64,000 bases of DNA from Pseudomonas brassicacearum subsp. neoaurantiaca (GTDB taxonomy: Bacteria > Pseudomonadota > Gammaproteobacteria > Pseudomonadales > Pseudomonadaceae): NCBI RefSeq assembly GCF_013608025.1, contig NZ_VDLV01000049.1, forward strand, positions 62,201-126,200, written 5' to 3'. Shown in pieces: positions 1-8,805 of this stretch. The notes under the pieces were generated by a model, which made no database searches, had not been told where the DNA came from, and saw only the letters and a list, made by a program, of their open reading frames with translations. Position 1 is the stretch's first letter. Each line of letters begins with the position of its first letter. The translations under genes and the position numbers were made by a program.

Positions 1-2
1 TC

Positions 3-542
3 GTCGAACAGAAAACCGATTTCAGTTGCGGCGCCGCCGCGCTGGCCACTGTGTTGCGCCAGGCCTATTGGCTTGATGTCGATGAAGAACACGTCATCAA
101 GGGCATGTTGGTCAATGCCGACGAGGACCTGGTTCGTACCCAGGGGTTTTCCATGCTGGACATGAAGCGCTACGTGGAAACCATCGGCATGCGCGCCCGT
201 GGCTATCGGATACCGCCGGAAAAGCTCGAAGCGGTGACGATCCCGGTTGTGGTCCTGATGGAAATCCGCGGCTACAAGCACTTTGTGGTGTTGCAGCGGG
301 CCGACAAGCAATGGGTCTACATCGCCGACCCGGTGCTGGGGCACAAGCGCTACGCCCATGATGAGTTCGCCAAAGGCTGGAACGGCATCGTCTTCGCCAT
401 CGTCGGTCCCGGTTACGACAAGACCAACGCCTTGCGCAGCCCGCCGCAACCGCTGACGGCGCGTAACAAACTGGACGGATTCAACCCGGTCAAGGATGCG
501 GAATTGATGGATTTCGGCTTCATCCAGAGCGACTTTTTCTAA
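3..542 (+). CDS. fapD: FapD, C39-type cysteine peptidase of the Fap amyloid system (5' end outside window)
   Basis: The gene enters from the left edge; 179 codons are visible before the stop. The first visible residues contain DFSCGAAALAT, the catalytic-cysteine signature of C39 peptidases (Cys codon at 27-29). The later KHFVVL and DPVLGHKRY stretches supply the expected His and Asp. FapD is known as the periplasmic C39-like protease of the fapABCDEF operon, where it supports processing and export of the amyloid subunits. The assignment rests on the C39 motif plus the fapE and fapF genes directly downstream. The missing part should be only the signal peptide and a short N-terminal stretch. 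The GTG at 51 is internal and not the start. Confidence 0.9.
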   Translation, partial: VEQKTDFSCGAAALATVLRQAYWLDVDEEHVIKGMLVNADEDLVRTQGFSMLDMKRYVETIGMRARGYRIPPEKLEAVTIPVVVLMEIRGYKHFVVLQRADKQWVYIADPVLGHKRYAHDEFAKGWNGIVFAIVGPGYDKTNALRSPPQPLTARNKLDGFNPVKDAELMDFGFIQSDFF

Positions 543-599
543 GCGCCGTACAACTGCCAATAAAAATACAAAAGGAGCAGGATGCTCCGGGAGCAACAC

Positions 600-1346
600 A
601 TGAAACGCTCATACTGGCTCATGCTGGCCTGCCTGGCCGCAACGACGTCGGGTCTTGCCCACGCCGGTTTCAAACCCATCGAAGTCAAGGACCAGGAGCT
701 CGCCGAGCTGCGCGGTCGCTACGTCATGCCCGGAAGGGTCATCAGCTTTGGCATCGTCATGAGCAGCACCTGGCGCAACGCCAGTGGCGACGTGATCGGC
801 GCGTCCAGCTCCATGCAGATCCAAGCCTCAACGGTCAAACCGCAATTCTACGTCTCGACCATCAAGCAAACCGGTAACGGCAGCACCCCGGAACAGGGCA
901 GCGGCACGATTACCGGTGGCGCCGGCCTTGGCTCAGGCCAGGGCGTGACCCAGAGCGTGCGTGCCGCGGGCGATGGCAACAGCGCCTACAACAACGTCAG
1001 CATCAACGTGAAGGAAAGCAACCAGGCACCTGCGCTGGCGCCATCCCAAGGCCAACTGCTGACCAAGGGCCAGACCATCAGCGGCAGCAACGCCGCCGGC
1101 AGCGTCGCGGTCACCGCGACCGGCAGCGGCGTGCAAATGGCGATCCAGGCCAACCACAACCAGGGCAGCACCCTGCAACAGGTGGCCCAGGGTGGTTTGT
1201 TGCAGAACACCCGCCTGCTGGGCAACAGCAACCTGGTCAACAACATGACCCAGCTCAACGTGGTGCTGAACAATAACGGCCCCAGCGCCGGGGCCTTGGA
1301 CTGCAATTTGACGCAGCTTCGTGGTCTCCGAAATCTCGGATATTGA
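600..1346 (+). CDS. fapE: FapE, minor amyloid-associated component
   Basis: A 248-residue secreted protein starting MKRSYW with a clear Sec signal peptide ending near GLAHA. The mature part is rich in Gly, Ser, Asn, Gln and Thr, with the low-complexity look of Fap fibre proteins, and ends with a lone Cys in the ALDCNLTQLRG segment. FapE is known as a minor fibre component and export partner in the fap operon. An in-frame ATG at 582 is possible, but the ATG at 600 begins exactly at the signal peptide and has GGGAG upstream, so I prefer it. It lies 57 bases after fapD and 46 bases before fapF, consistent with one operon. Confidence 0.88.
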   Translation: MKRSYWLMLACLAATTSGLAHAGFKPIEVKDQELAELRGRYVMPGRVISFGIVMSSTWRNASGDVIGASSSMQIQASTVKPQFYVSTIKQTGNGSTPEQGSGTITGGAGLGSGQGVTQSVRAAGDGNSAYNNVSINVKESNQAPALAPSQGQLLTKGQTISGSNAAGSVAVTATGSGVQMAIQANHNQGSTLQQVAQGGLLQNTRLLGNSNLVNNMTQLNVVLNNNGPSAGALDCNLTQLRGLRNLGY

Positions 1347-1392
1347 TCTACGCTGATTTCCGATCATTGGCACACTAGGGACGGCATATTTC

Positions 1393-2676
1393 ATGTATCG
1401 ATCCGTATCGTTGCGCGCTGTGATGTGTTTAAGCACGTTGTTCCCGGCCACTTTGCTGCAAGCAGCCCCCGATGCCGACATCGAGGCACTGAAACAAGAA
1501 CTTCTCGAACTCAAGCAACGCTACGAGGTCCAGCAAAAAGCCCTGGCGGTACTCGAACAACGAGTCCGCCAGGTAGAGGATCAACCCGCCGCCCCACAGC
1601 CCAAGCGCCTGGCCAAATCGCCAGCCGACATGAAAGGCAACCAGGGTGTCGCCGGCAGTGGTTCGGCAACGGCGGGAGGCAGCGGCTACGGGCAATCCCT
1701 GGCTGACGATTCACAACCGGCACAAAGCGTTTCCAACCTGTATGACGAGGCCAGCGGCTTTTTCGGCGGCGGCAAATTCAGCTTCGAAACCGGCGTGACC
1801 TATTCGCGCTACGACACGCGGCAACTGATCCTCAACGGTTTCCTGGCCCTGGATTCGATTTTCCTCGGCAACATCAACCTGGACCGGATCAAGGCCGACA
1901 CCTGGACCTTGGATCTCACCGGTCGCTACAACTTCGACAATCGCTGGCAGTTCGACCTCAACGTGCCGGTGGTCTATCGCGAATCCACCTATCAGTCCGG
2001 CGGCGCCAACCAAGGCGCGGCCGGGGTCACCAGCGAAGAAACCGTGACCCGCGACCCGACCATCGGCGACGTCAATTTCGGCATCGCCTATAAGTTCATG
2101 GACGAATCGGTCAACAGCCCGGACGCGGTCGTGACCCTGCGCGTCAAGGCGCCCACCGGCAAGGACCCGTTCGGCATCAAGCTGCGCCAATCCCAGGCCA
2201 ACACCAACCTGTTCGTGCCGGAAGACCTGCCGACCGGCAACGGCGTCTGGTCGATCACGCCCGGTATTTCGCTGGTCAAGACCTACGATCCGGCGGTGCT
2301 GTTCGGCAGCCTGTCCTACACCCACAACTTCGAAGAGTCGTTTGACGACATCAGTTCCACGGTCAATCAGGAAGTACCGGGCAAAGTGCGGATCGGCGAC
2401 AGCTTCCAGATTGGCGGAGGTATCGCCTTTGCCTTGAATGAAAAGATGAGCATGGCGTTCTCGGTGTCCGATCTGGTCCAGAAGAAAAGCAAGCTCAAGC
2501 AGGACGGCGGGGACTGGGAATCGGTAGTCTCGAGCGACGCCAATGCCGGCTACTTCAATATCGGCATGACGCTGGCGGCCAGCGACAACCTGACCATCGT
2601 TCCCAACCTGTCCATCGGGCTGACGGACGATGCGCCGGACTTCACGTTTAGCCTGAAATTCCCGTATTACTTCTGA
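1393..2676 (+). CDS. fapF: FapF, outer-membrane amyloid secretion channel
   Basis: A 427-residue protein with a signal peptide (cleavage near LLQAA). It has an N-terminal heptad-type coiled coil at about residues 30-65 (EALKQELLELKQRYEVQQKA), then a Gly/Ser/Pro linker, then a beta-barrel domain of alternating hydrophobic strands that ends in the aromatic residues FPYYF. This matches the known FapF plan: a trimeric outer-membrane pore whose periplasmic coiled coil gates a plug, exporting FapC, FapB and FapE. It is the last gene of the fap operon. A paired REP palindrome follows 11 bases after the stop. Confidence 0.9.
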   Translation: MYRSVSLRAVMCLSTLFPATLLQAAPDADIEALKQELLELKQRYEVQQKALAVLEQRVRQVEDQPAAPQPKRLAKSPADMKGNQGVAGSGSATAGGSGYGQSLADDSQPAQSVSNLYDEASGFFGGGKFSFETGVTYSRYDTRQLILNGFLALDSIFLGNINLDRIKADTWTLDLTGRYNFDNRWQFDLNVPVVYRESTYQSGGANQGAAGVTSEETVTRDPTIGDVNFGIAYKFMDESVNSPDAVVTLRVKAPTGKDPFGIKLRQSQANTNLFVPEDLPTGNGVWSITPGISLVKTYDPAVLFGSLSYTHNFEESFDDISSTVNQEVPGKVRIGDSFQIGGGIAFALNEKMSMAFSVSDLVQKKSKLKQDGGDWESVVSSDANAGYFNIGMTLAASDNLTIVPNLSIGLTDDAPDFTFSLKFPYYF

Positions 2677-2687
2677 TGCCCCTCCCT

Positions 2688-2777
2688 TGTGGGAGCGAGC
2701 TTGCTCGCGATGAGGTCCTCTCAGCCAACATTGATGTTGACTGGCAGGCCGCCATCGCGAGCAAGCTCGCTCCCACA
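2688..2777. repeat. Paired REP palindrome (TGTGGGAGCGAGC family)
   Basis: Two inverted copies of the TGTGGGAGCGAGCTTGCTCG unit flank a spacer of about 40 bases. It lies between fapF and the convergent regulator gene. The same unit recurs at 33059, 36254, 48813, 54300 and 54434 in this window. It may also end transcription from both sides as a large stem-loop. Confidence 0.85.
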
Positions 2778-2796
2778 GGTTTTGCGCAGCTTTGAA

Positions 2797-4122
2797 TCAG
2801 CGAATCTGATGCTTGTGCAACAACCGATAGAACGTCGGCCGCGATACGCCCAACACCCGGGCCGCGACACTCAGGTTGTCGCTGTGGCGGTTGAGTACAT
2901 CGCTCAGCGCCTGCCGCTCGGCGCGGGTCTTGTAGTCTTCCAGGGTGCCCATCGGTGCGGTGACGCCTTGATGGCTCGCCAGGCCGAGGTCCCGGGCTTC
3001 GATCTGCCGCCCCTCCGCCAGCACCAGGCCGCGACGAACACGGTTGGCCAGTTCGCGGACATTACCGGGCCAGTCGTGCATCCCCATCGCCACCAAGGCG
3101 TCTTCACTGAAGCTGCGTGGTCGCCGGCCGGTTTCGTGGCTATAGAAATGCGCGAAGTGACTGGCCAGCATCGACAAGTCCCCGTGACGCTCTCGCAACG
3201 GTGCCATCACTACCTGCAAAACGTTCAAGCGGTAGTAAAGGTCTTCGCGAAAACGCTTGTGTTCGATCGCCGCTTCCAGGTCCACATGGGTGGCCGCGAG
3301 CACCCGCACATCAACCGCAATCGGCTGGCTGCCCCCCACGCGCTCGATGTGTTTTTCCTGGAGAAACCGCAGCAGGTTGGCCTGCAGCTCCAGCGGCAGG
3401 TCGCCGATTTCGTCGAGGAACAACGTGCCGCCGTGGGCCGCTTCGATCCGTCCGATCTTGCGTTGATGGGCGCCGGTAAAGGCTCCCTTCTCATGGCCGA
3501 ACAGCTCGGACTGGATCAGATGTTCGGGGATTGCGCCGCAATTGATGGCGATAAACGGTTTATTGCGCCGGTGCGATTGGTAATGCAGGGTGCGCGCCAC
3601 CAATTCCTTGCCGGTACCGCTTTCGCCACGGATCAGCACCGGTGACTCGGCGGGCGCCAGTTTGCTCAATAATTTGCGCAGCTCGCGAATCGGTTTGCTG
3701 TCACCCAGCAATTCATGTTCCGGCTGGTCGATATGAACCGAGCCCTGGCCCCTCAGCCGCGCCATGCCAAAGGCACGGCCTAGCGTCACCTGGACCCGGG
3801 AAACATCGAAGGGCAACGTGTGGAAGTCAAAAAACCATTCGCAGACAAAATCACCGACATTTTTCAGGCGCAGCACTTCCTGGTTGAGCACAGCGATCCA
3901 TTCCGCGCCGCTGCGGCTGATCAATTCTTTAACCGCTTCGGGGCGCTCCAGATGAAAAGGCTGCAACCGCAAGAGGCCAACGTCGCAGCTTCGGTCGCTT
4001 GCGTGCTCCAGGGAACAACTGTCGACATTCCAGCCGATGGCACGCAGCCCCGGCATCAGGCGATGACAATCATCGCAAGGATCGACCACGAGCAGACGAC
4101 GCAACGCACTGGCTTCGATCAT
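2797..4122 (-). CDS. VpsR-like sigma-54-dependent transcriptional activator
   Basis: A 441-residue enhancer-binding protein. Residues 1-120 form a receiver-like (VpsR-type) domain in which the usual phosphorylated Asp region reads DVGLLRLQPF, with no obvious acceptor Asp. Residues 138-370 are the AAA+ domain: Walker A GESGTGKE at 166-173, the sigma-54 contact loop GAFTGA at 213-218, and Walker B GGTLFLDEIG from 231. A Fis-type helix-turn-helix closes the protein (AARVLGVSRPTFYRLLHK). It should drive sigma-54 promoters, probably in answer to a ligand such as cyclic-di-GMP rather than a partner kinase; that is inference from VpsR. It converges on fapF, so a role in amyloid or matrix control is plausible but unproven. 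Confidence 0.85.
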   Translation of the reverse strand: MIEASALRRLLVVDPCDDCHRLMPGLRAIGWNVDSCSLEHASDRSCDVGLLRLQPFHLERPEAVKELISRSGAEWIAVLNQEVLRLKNVGDFVCEWFFDFHTLPFDVSRVQVTLGRAFGMARLRGQGSVHIDQPEHELLGDSKPIRELRKLLSKLAPAESPVLIRGESGTGKELVARTLHYQSHRRNKPFIAINCGAIPEHLIQSELFGHEKGAFTGAHQRKIGRIEAAHGGTLFLDEIGDLPLELQANLLRFLQEKHIERVGGSQPIAVDVRVLAATHVDLEAAIEHKRFREDLYYRLNVLQVVMAPLRERHGDLSMLASHFAHFYSHETGRRPRSFSEDALVAMGMHDWPGNVRELANRVRRGLVLAEGRQIEARDLGLASHQGVTAPMGTLEDYKTRAERQALSDVLNRHSDNLSVAARVLGVSRPTFYRLLHKHQIR

Positions 4123-4464
4123 GACTGATCCTTGGCGCCAAAAATAAGGAAATATGATTAGAAACAGGCGTTTGGCGAACCTGCATGTAACAGTAGCAAG
4201 AAGTTGACACTTGCTTGTATCGATTAGTTATCAGGGCGACCAAGAAGCGGTTATAAGCGAGCGTTTCGTTAGTTCGTGGCACTTGGAATCTTTCACCACC
4301 CTTTCAAACAAAAGGCCAAAAGCCGGGTCTGAAAGAAAATCGAAATTTATTCATCAATTGTGTGACCTGCTCCCGGGTTCGGGACATCAGTACAAGTAAC
4401 CCGCCGCACGGTAAGCCCAACCGACGGCATATCATTTGATTGGGCACCCTTGAGAGATAACGCC
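4123..4464. other. Intergenic region, AT-richer, between divergent genes
   Basis: About 340 bases with no convincing gene. It is AT-richer than its surroundings and must carry the promoters of the sigma-54 activator (minus) and of the 88-residue protein (plus). A TTGACA at 4204-4209 could be a -35 element, but no good -10 follows at the right distance. I found no GG-N10-GC sigma-54 promoter that I would defend. Confidence 0.5.
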
Positions 4465-4731
4465 ATGAACGCCCCGCTCCGTATCAACGAAGCTCTTTTG
4501 ATTGCCGACCGCGCATTCCGTCCTTTCCAATGCGTGGCCTGGGCCCCACAAGACGGTAACGGCGAACTGAGCCTGACCGTCATCGACCGCACCAATACGC
4601 ATATTGGCCGGACTCAGATTCCAAGCAGCGCTTATACCGATCCCGCCCAACTCGCCGACCTGTTGAAACAGGCCCGTGCCGAATTGAGCCAGGAAGGCTA
4701 CAAACTGCAATCCTGGTCCATGCCTGAATAA
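4465..4731 (+). CDS. Small conserved Pseudomonas protein of unknown function
   Basis: An 88-residue soluble protein, MNAPLRINEALLIADRAFRP at the N-terminus. It has no signal peptide or membrane segment, and its charged C-terminal helix (LADLLKQARAELSQEGYKLQ) looks well folded. The ATG at 4465 is preferred to the in-frame TTG at 4450 because GAGAGA sits upstream at a normal distance. Codon use is typical of the window. A hairpin (AAGCCGG/CCGGCTT, 4741-4765) lies just after the stop. I do not recognise a named family; homologues would be expected across Pseudomonas. Confidence 0.7.
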   Translation: MNAPLRINEALLIADRAFRPFQCVAWAPQDGNGELSLTVIDRTNTHIGRTQIPSSAYTDPAQLADLLKQARAELSQEGYKLQSWSMPE

Positions 4732-4918
4732 TGCCCTGACAAGCCGGTTGTTTATTGGCCGGCTTGGCATTGGATTGCAAAGCCATTGTTTAGGCACGAA
4801 TAGTCTTCGTGCTTTTAGGTACTCACAGTTGTGCACTGTCTGTTTCAAGGATTGAATATCGCTCTCATGCAAACACCGCCTCTTTACCAGGCCGGTCAAT
4901 GCGCAAGGAGAGCCACGC

Positions 4919-6208
4919 ATGCCCGTTCAATCCGCATTTGCACTCCCGATACGCCGGGCTCAGGCCGGGTACCTCGATACAGGCTTTGCCGACGGCGGTA
5001 AGGCCTGGGTCGGCTTTCCAGGGAACACCTCGACGCTCACCACCGGATTGGCCGTTGATCATGCCGGCCGAATTCTATTGGCGGCGCGGGTCATGACAGC
5101 CCAAGGCAGTCGCTTCGGTCTGGCCCGGCTTACCCCGAACGGCATGATCGACAGGGACTTTGGCATCAACGGCTACGTGGTCGATGCGTTTGCACCGGGT
5201 TGCGAAGCCACCGCGGGCAAGATCACCGAGCTGCCCGACGGCAATATCCTGTTATCCGGCCTGCATTACGAAAGCGCCGACAATACCCTCCCTGCCCTGG
5301 CGCTGTTCGATCCCCACGGTCATGCCGTGCATGGCTTTGGCGATGCCGGGCGACAAGTCGTGCGACTTTGCGGCAACCTTTCCCAGGGCATGCGCGATCC
5401 TTGGCTACCGCCCGGCGTGCCTGGGGTCGAAGCCTGCGACATGCGCGTACAGGCCGATGGCAGGATATTCATCCTGGCCAACCATCATTTCCAGACGTCC
5501 GATCACGTTGGCGTGTTGATTCGATTATTGCCGGACGGCTCACTGGATGACTCCTTCAACCATCGTGGTTTCGTGATGGTTCGTCGGCTGCTGAAAAACA
5601 GCTGGCTGAGCTGCCTGGCCCTGCAGGCCGACGGCAACATCGTCGTAGGCGGCGCCATCGATTGGCCCCAGCGCGGTTTGATGGCTCGCTATGACGCCTG
5701 CGGCCAACTCGACGAACGCTTCGGCGACGGCGGTTTCCTGTCCTTCACGGCACAGGGACGCAGCGTGATGGTCAGCCAGATCGTGGAAAGCACCCACGGC
5801 GATCTGCATGCTTTTGGCGGCAGTCGCGACCCTATGCATTGTCTGTCGGCGTGCATTCCCAGGGACGGGCAGCCGACGCCGGACAACCACGAAGGCCAAT
5901 GCCGCCTCCTGGCAATCGGCAACCATGCCAGCCAGTGGACGGCCGCGCAGATGCAAGCAGATGGGAAAGTCGTGACGGCCGGCGCAACCATCGGCGGCAT
6001 AGAGGCCGATTTCATCCTGGCTCGACATCTGCCGGACGGCAATCTTGATCCGGCGTTCGGCCAGGGCCAGGGTTTGCTGCGCACTCGACTGGGCTACAGC
6101 CTCGATACCGCGACAGCCGTGGCCGTGCAGGCCGACGGAAAAATACTGGTGGGTGGGCATTCGTTACAGGGCACCTCCAGAGCCGTATTGACGCGGTACA
6201 ACGCCTGA
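4919..6208 (+). CDS. Delta-60 repeat protein (probable beta-propeller)
   Basis: A 429-residue protein built from about six copies of a unit of roughly 55-65 residues with the signature G-x-LD-x-x-F-G-x-x-G. Examples are GYLDTGFADGG, GMIDRDFGING, GSLDDSFNHRG, GQLDERFGDGG and GNLDPAFGQGQ. Between them run VQADGKILVGG-type strands. This is the delta-60 repeat pattern, usually modelled as a beta-propeller and often found in surface or secreted proteins. The start at 4919 has AAGGAG upstream. There is no obvious signal peptide, which is odd for a surface protein; the N-terminal residues MPVQSAFALPIRRAQA might mask a weak one. Function unknown. Confidence 0.8.
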   Translation: MPVQSAFALPIRRAQAGYLDTGFADGGKAWVGFPGNTSTLTTGLAVDHAGRILLAARVMTAQGSRFGLARLTPNGMIDRDFGINGYVVDAFAPGCEATAGKITELPDGNILLSGLHYESADNTLPALALFDPHGHAVHGFGDAGRQVVRLCGNLSQGMRDPWLPPGVPGVEACDMRVQADGRIFILANHHFQTSDHVGVLIRLLPDGSLDDSFNHRGFVMVRRLLKNSWLSCLALQADGNIVVGGAIDWPQRGLMARYDACGQLDERFGDGGFLSFTAQGRSVMVSQIVESTHGDLHAFGGSRDPMHCLSACIPRDGQPTPDNHEGQCRLLAIGNHASQWTAAQMQADGKVVTAGATIGGIEADFILARHLPDGNLDPAFGQGQGLLRTRLGYSLDTATAVAVQADGKILVGGHSLQGTSRAVLTRYNA

Positions 6209-6303
6209 CTTCCGATCCTTTCGGCTAGCGGTAACAAGTCCTACGCTTGATATTCCTCATGGCTTACGGCAAGTTGCGCGCTTCTAATTAAAAGGAGCAG
6301 CCA

Positions 6304-7806
6304 ATGTCCGGTCAAATGGCTCAAGCTTTTGCGCACAACTTCCTGGGGCATTCTCCACGCTGGTACAAAGCGTGCGTCATCGTTTTCCTGATTCTCAATG
6401 CGTTGGCGTTCTTTACGCTGGGTCCGGTCGTCGCCGGCTGGATGCTGGTCCTGGAGTTCATTTTCACGCTGGCCATGGCCTTGAAATGCTACCCGCTGAT
6501 GCCTGGCGGTCTGTTGGTCCTGCAAGCCGTGGCGCTGGGCATGACCACGCCAAAGGCGCTGTACGACGAACTGGTCCACAACTTCCCGGTCATCCTGTTG
6601 TTGATGTTCATGGTGGCCGGTATCTACTTCATGAAGGACCTGCTGCTGTTCCTGTTCTCGCGCCTGCTGTTGGGCGTGCGTTCCAAGGCAGTATTGGCCT
6701 TGATGTTCTGCTTCCTCTCGGCGTTCCTGTCGGCATTCCTCGATGCGCTGACCGTGACAGCGGTGATAATCAGTGCCGCGGTGGGTTTCTATGCGGTGTA
6801 CCACCGCGTGGCCTCGGGCAATGACCCGCGCCAGGACAGCAGCGTCGATGAAGACCATGACCTGCCGTCATTGCACCATCAGGACCTGGAACAGTTCCGG
6901 GCCTTCCTGCGCAGCCTGCTGATGCATGGCGCCGTGGGCACCGCGTTGGGCGGCGTATGCACCTTGGTGGGCGAGCCGCAGAACCTGCTGATCGGCCATG
7001 AAATGGGCTGGCATTTCGTCGACTTCTTCATCAAGGTCGCGCCAGTGTCGCTACCCGTGCTCGTGGCCGGGCTGGTGACTTGCGTGGCGCTGGAGAAGCT
7101 GCGCTGGTTCGGCTACGGCACGCTGCTGCCGGATAACGTCCGGGCGGTATTGGCCGATTATGCCGAGGAGGACAATCGTGAGCGCACCGCACGCCAGCGT
7201 GCTGCCCTCATCGTCCAGGGTATCGCCGCGCTGATCCTGATCGTGGCCCTGGCCCTGCACCTGGCCGAAGTCGGGCTGATCGGTCTGACAGTCATCGTGC
7301 TGATCACGGCATTCACCGGTATCACCGACGAGCACAGGCTCGGTAGCGCGTTCAAGGACGCCATGCCCTTTACCGCGCTGCTGGTGGTGTTCTTCGCCGT
7401 GGTCGCGGTCATTCATGACCAACACCTGTTCTCGCCATTGATCCAATGGGTGTTGGCGCTGCCGGCCGACCAGCAGCCTGGCATGCTGTTCATCGCCAAC
7501 GGCCTGTTGTCGGCCATCAGCGATAACGTCTTCGTCGCGACGATCTATATCACCGAAGTGAAGCAAGCCTTTGTCGCTGGCAACATGAGCCAGGAACACT
7601 TCGAGACCCTGGCGGTCGCCATCAACACCGGCACCAACTTGCCCAGCGTCGCCACGCCCAACGGCCAGGCGGCTTTCCTGTTCCTGCTGACGTCGGCCAT
7701 TGCCCCGCTGGTTCGCCTGTCCTATGGCCGCATGGTCTGGATGGCGCTGCCTTATACGGTGGTGATGGGTGGCCTGGGCTGGTATGCGGTGACTTACTGG
7801 CTGTAA
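6304..7806 (+). CDS. nhaB: Na+/H+ antiporter NhaB
   Basis: A 500-residue multi-spanning inner-membrane protein with about a dozen hydrophobic segments, equal in length to known Pseudomonas NhaB. Family-typical stretches include HNFLGHSPRWYK at the N-terminus, FLSAFLDALTVTAVII in the middle, and the NLLIGHEMGW and NTGTNLPSVATPNGQ loops carrying conserved polar residues. It exchanges sodium for protons to support salt and pH homeostasis. The start follows an AAGGAG at good spacing. It appears to be a single-gene unit: the gene before ends about 95 bases earlier and a large palindromic repeat follows. Confidence 0.95.
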   Translation: MSGQMAQAFAHNFLGHSPRWYKACVIVFLILNALAFFTLGPVVAGWMLVLEFIFTLAMALKCYPLMPGGLLVLQAVALGMTTPKALYDELVHNFPVILLLMFMVAGIYFMKDLLLFLFSRLLLGVRSKAVLALMFCFLSAFLSAFLDALTVTAVIISAAVGFYAVYHRVASGNDPRQDSSVDEDHDLPSLHHQDLEQFRAFLRSLLMHGAVGTALGGVCTLVGEPQNLLIGHEMGWHFVDFFIKVAPVSLPVLVAGLVTCVALEKLRWFGYGTLLPDNVRAVLADYAEEDNRERTARQRAALIVQGIAALILIVALALHLAEVGLIGLTVIVLITAFTGITDEHRLGSAFKDAMPFTALLVVFFAVVAVIHDQHLFSPLIQWVLALPADQQPGMLFIANGLLSAISDNVFVATIYITEVKQAFVAGNMSQEHFETLAVAINTGTNLPSVATPNGQAAFLFLLTSAIAPLVRLSYGRMVWMALPYTVVMGGLGWYAVTYWL

Positions 7807-7833
7807 CGCCATTACTGAAGAGGCATGACTCTC

Positions 7834-7966
7834 TGTGGCGAGGGGATTTATCCCCGTTGGGCTGCGTAGCAGCCCCTAAAACAGTGAACTCAATCTTTTG
7901 GATATACCGAGTTGGCTGGTTTGGGGGCCGCTACGCAGCCCAGCGGGGATAAATCCCCTCGCCACA
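7834..7966. repeat. Long imperfect inverted repeat (TGTGGCGAGGGGATTTATCC family)
   Basis: Left arm TGTGGCGAGGGGATTTATCC continues into a GGGCTGCGTAGCAGCCCC core. The right arm is its near-exact reverse complement ending CCCCTCGCCACA at 7966. The arms are about 45 bases long with a loop of about 45. It lies between nhaB and the convergent HAD gene. This is a second intergenic repeat family, distinct from the REP pairs; a fragment recurs near 45525. Confidence 0.8.
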
Positions 7967-7983
7967 AGTATGTAGGGGATTAT

Positions 7984-8805
7984 CTAGCGCGGCAGGATGT
8001 ACCGTTCGATCGCCAATGCCGCACCGTCTTCGGTGTTGGCTGCGGTAACGACATCCGCCTGGCGCTTGATCGCCTCTTCCGCCTGGCCCATTGCAATCGA
8101 CAGCCCCGCGCGATGGAACATCGCCGGATCGTTGCCACCGTCGCCCATGGCGGCGGTTTGCTCCAGTGGTACACCCAGGAACTCCGCCAGGGTCGACAGC
8201 GCCTCACCCTTGTTCGCCTTCATCGCCGTTACGTCCAGATAGATCGGTTGTGAACGCGACACCTGGGCCTGGCCTTTGAGCAGCGGATGCAAGCGCGCCT
8301 CCAGCTCTACCAGCAGGTCCGTGTTGGCGCTGGTCGCGACGATCTTGTCGATGCGTTCCAGATACGGTTCGAAACTCTCCACTTCCACCGGTGGATAGCC
8401 CAGGCCACGGGTTTCAACCGGCACCATCGGACCGTTGGCGTCGCGCACCAGCCAGTCGCCATCGGCAAACACCCAGACCTCGATGCCGGGCTGATCGGCG
8501 TACAGCGCCAACGTGGTCAGCGCCGCCTCGGGCGGCAAGTAGTGAACAGCCAGGAAGCTGCCGTCCGGATGCACCAGCGTCCCGCCGTTGAACGCCGCCG
8601 TGGGCAAGTCGACGCCCAAGGCTTCGATCTGCTGCAACATGGCCCGCGGAGGACGCCCGGTGGCAAGACTGAACAGCACGCCGGCCTCGCGCAATGAACG
8701 AACGGCTTGAATCGTGCGCTGGTTGAGACTGTGATCGGGCAGCAACAACGTGCCGTCCATGTCGCTGAGCAAGAAGCGGATGGGGCCTTTCACCTGATCA
8801 CTCAT
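7984..8805 (-). CDS. Cof-type HAD-IIB sugar-phosphate phosphatase
   Basis: A 273-residue cytosolic HAD-superfamily hydrolase. Motif I is SDMDGTLL near residue 14, motif II is SLATGRP, and motifs III/IV are a lysine in the TAMKANKGEAL stretch followed by GDGGNDPAMF. The IIB cap lies between motifs II and III. Members dephosphorylate sugar phosphates or similar small metabolites. The start overlaps the end of zwf by 4 bases (8802-8805), so it is translationally coupled to the pentose-phosphate genes. That suggests a role in clearing a phosphorylated sugar or damaged intermediate, which is inference. Confidence 0.85.
   Translation of the reverse strand: MSDQVKGPIRFLLSDMDGTLLLPDHSLNQRTIQAVRSLREAGVLFSLATGRPPRAMLQQIEALGVDLPTAAFNGGTLVHPDGSFLAVHYLPPEAALTTLALYADQPGIEVWVFADGDWLVRDANGPMVPVETRGLGYPPVEVESFEPYLERIDKIVATSANTDLLVELEARLHPLLKGQAQVSRSQPIYLDVTAMKANKGEALSTLAEFLGVPLEQTAAMGDGGNDPAMFHRAGLSIAMGQAEEAIKRQADVVTAANTEDGAALAIERYILPR

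Noticed and set aside
4204..4232. Possible sigma-70 promoter (TTGACA) upstream of the 88-residue gene
   Set aside because: No acceptable -10 at 16-18 bases.
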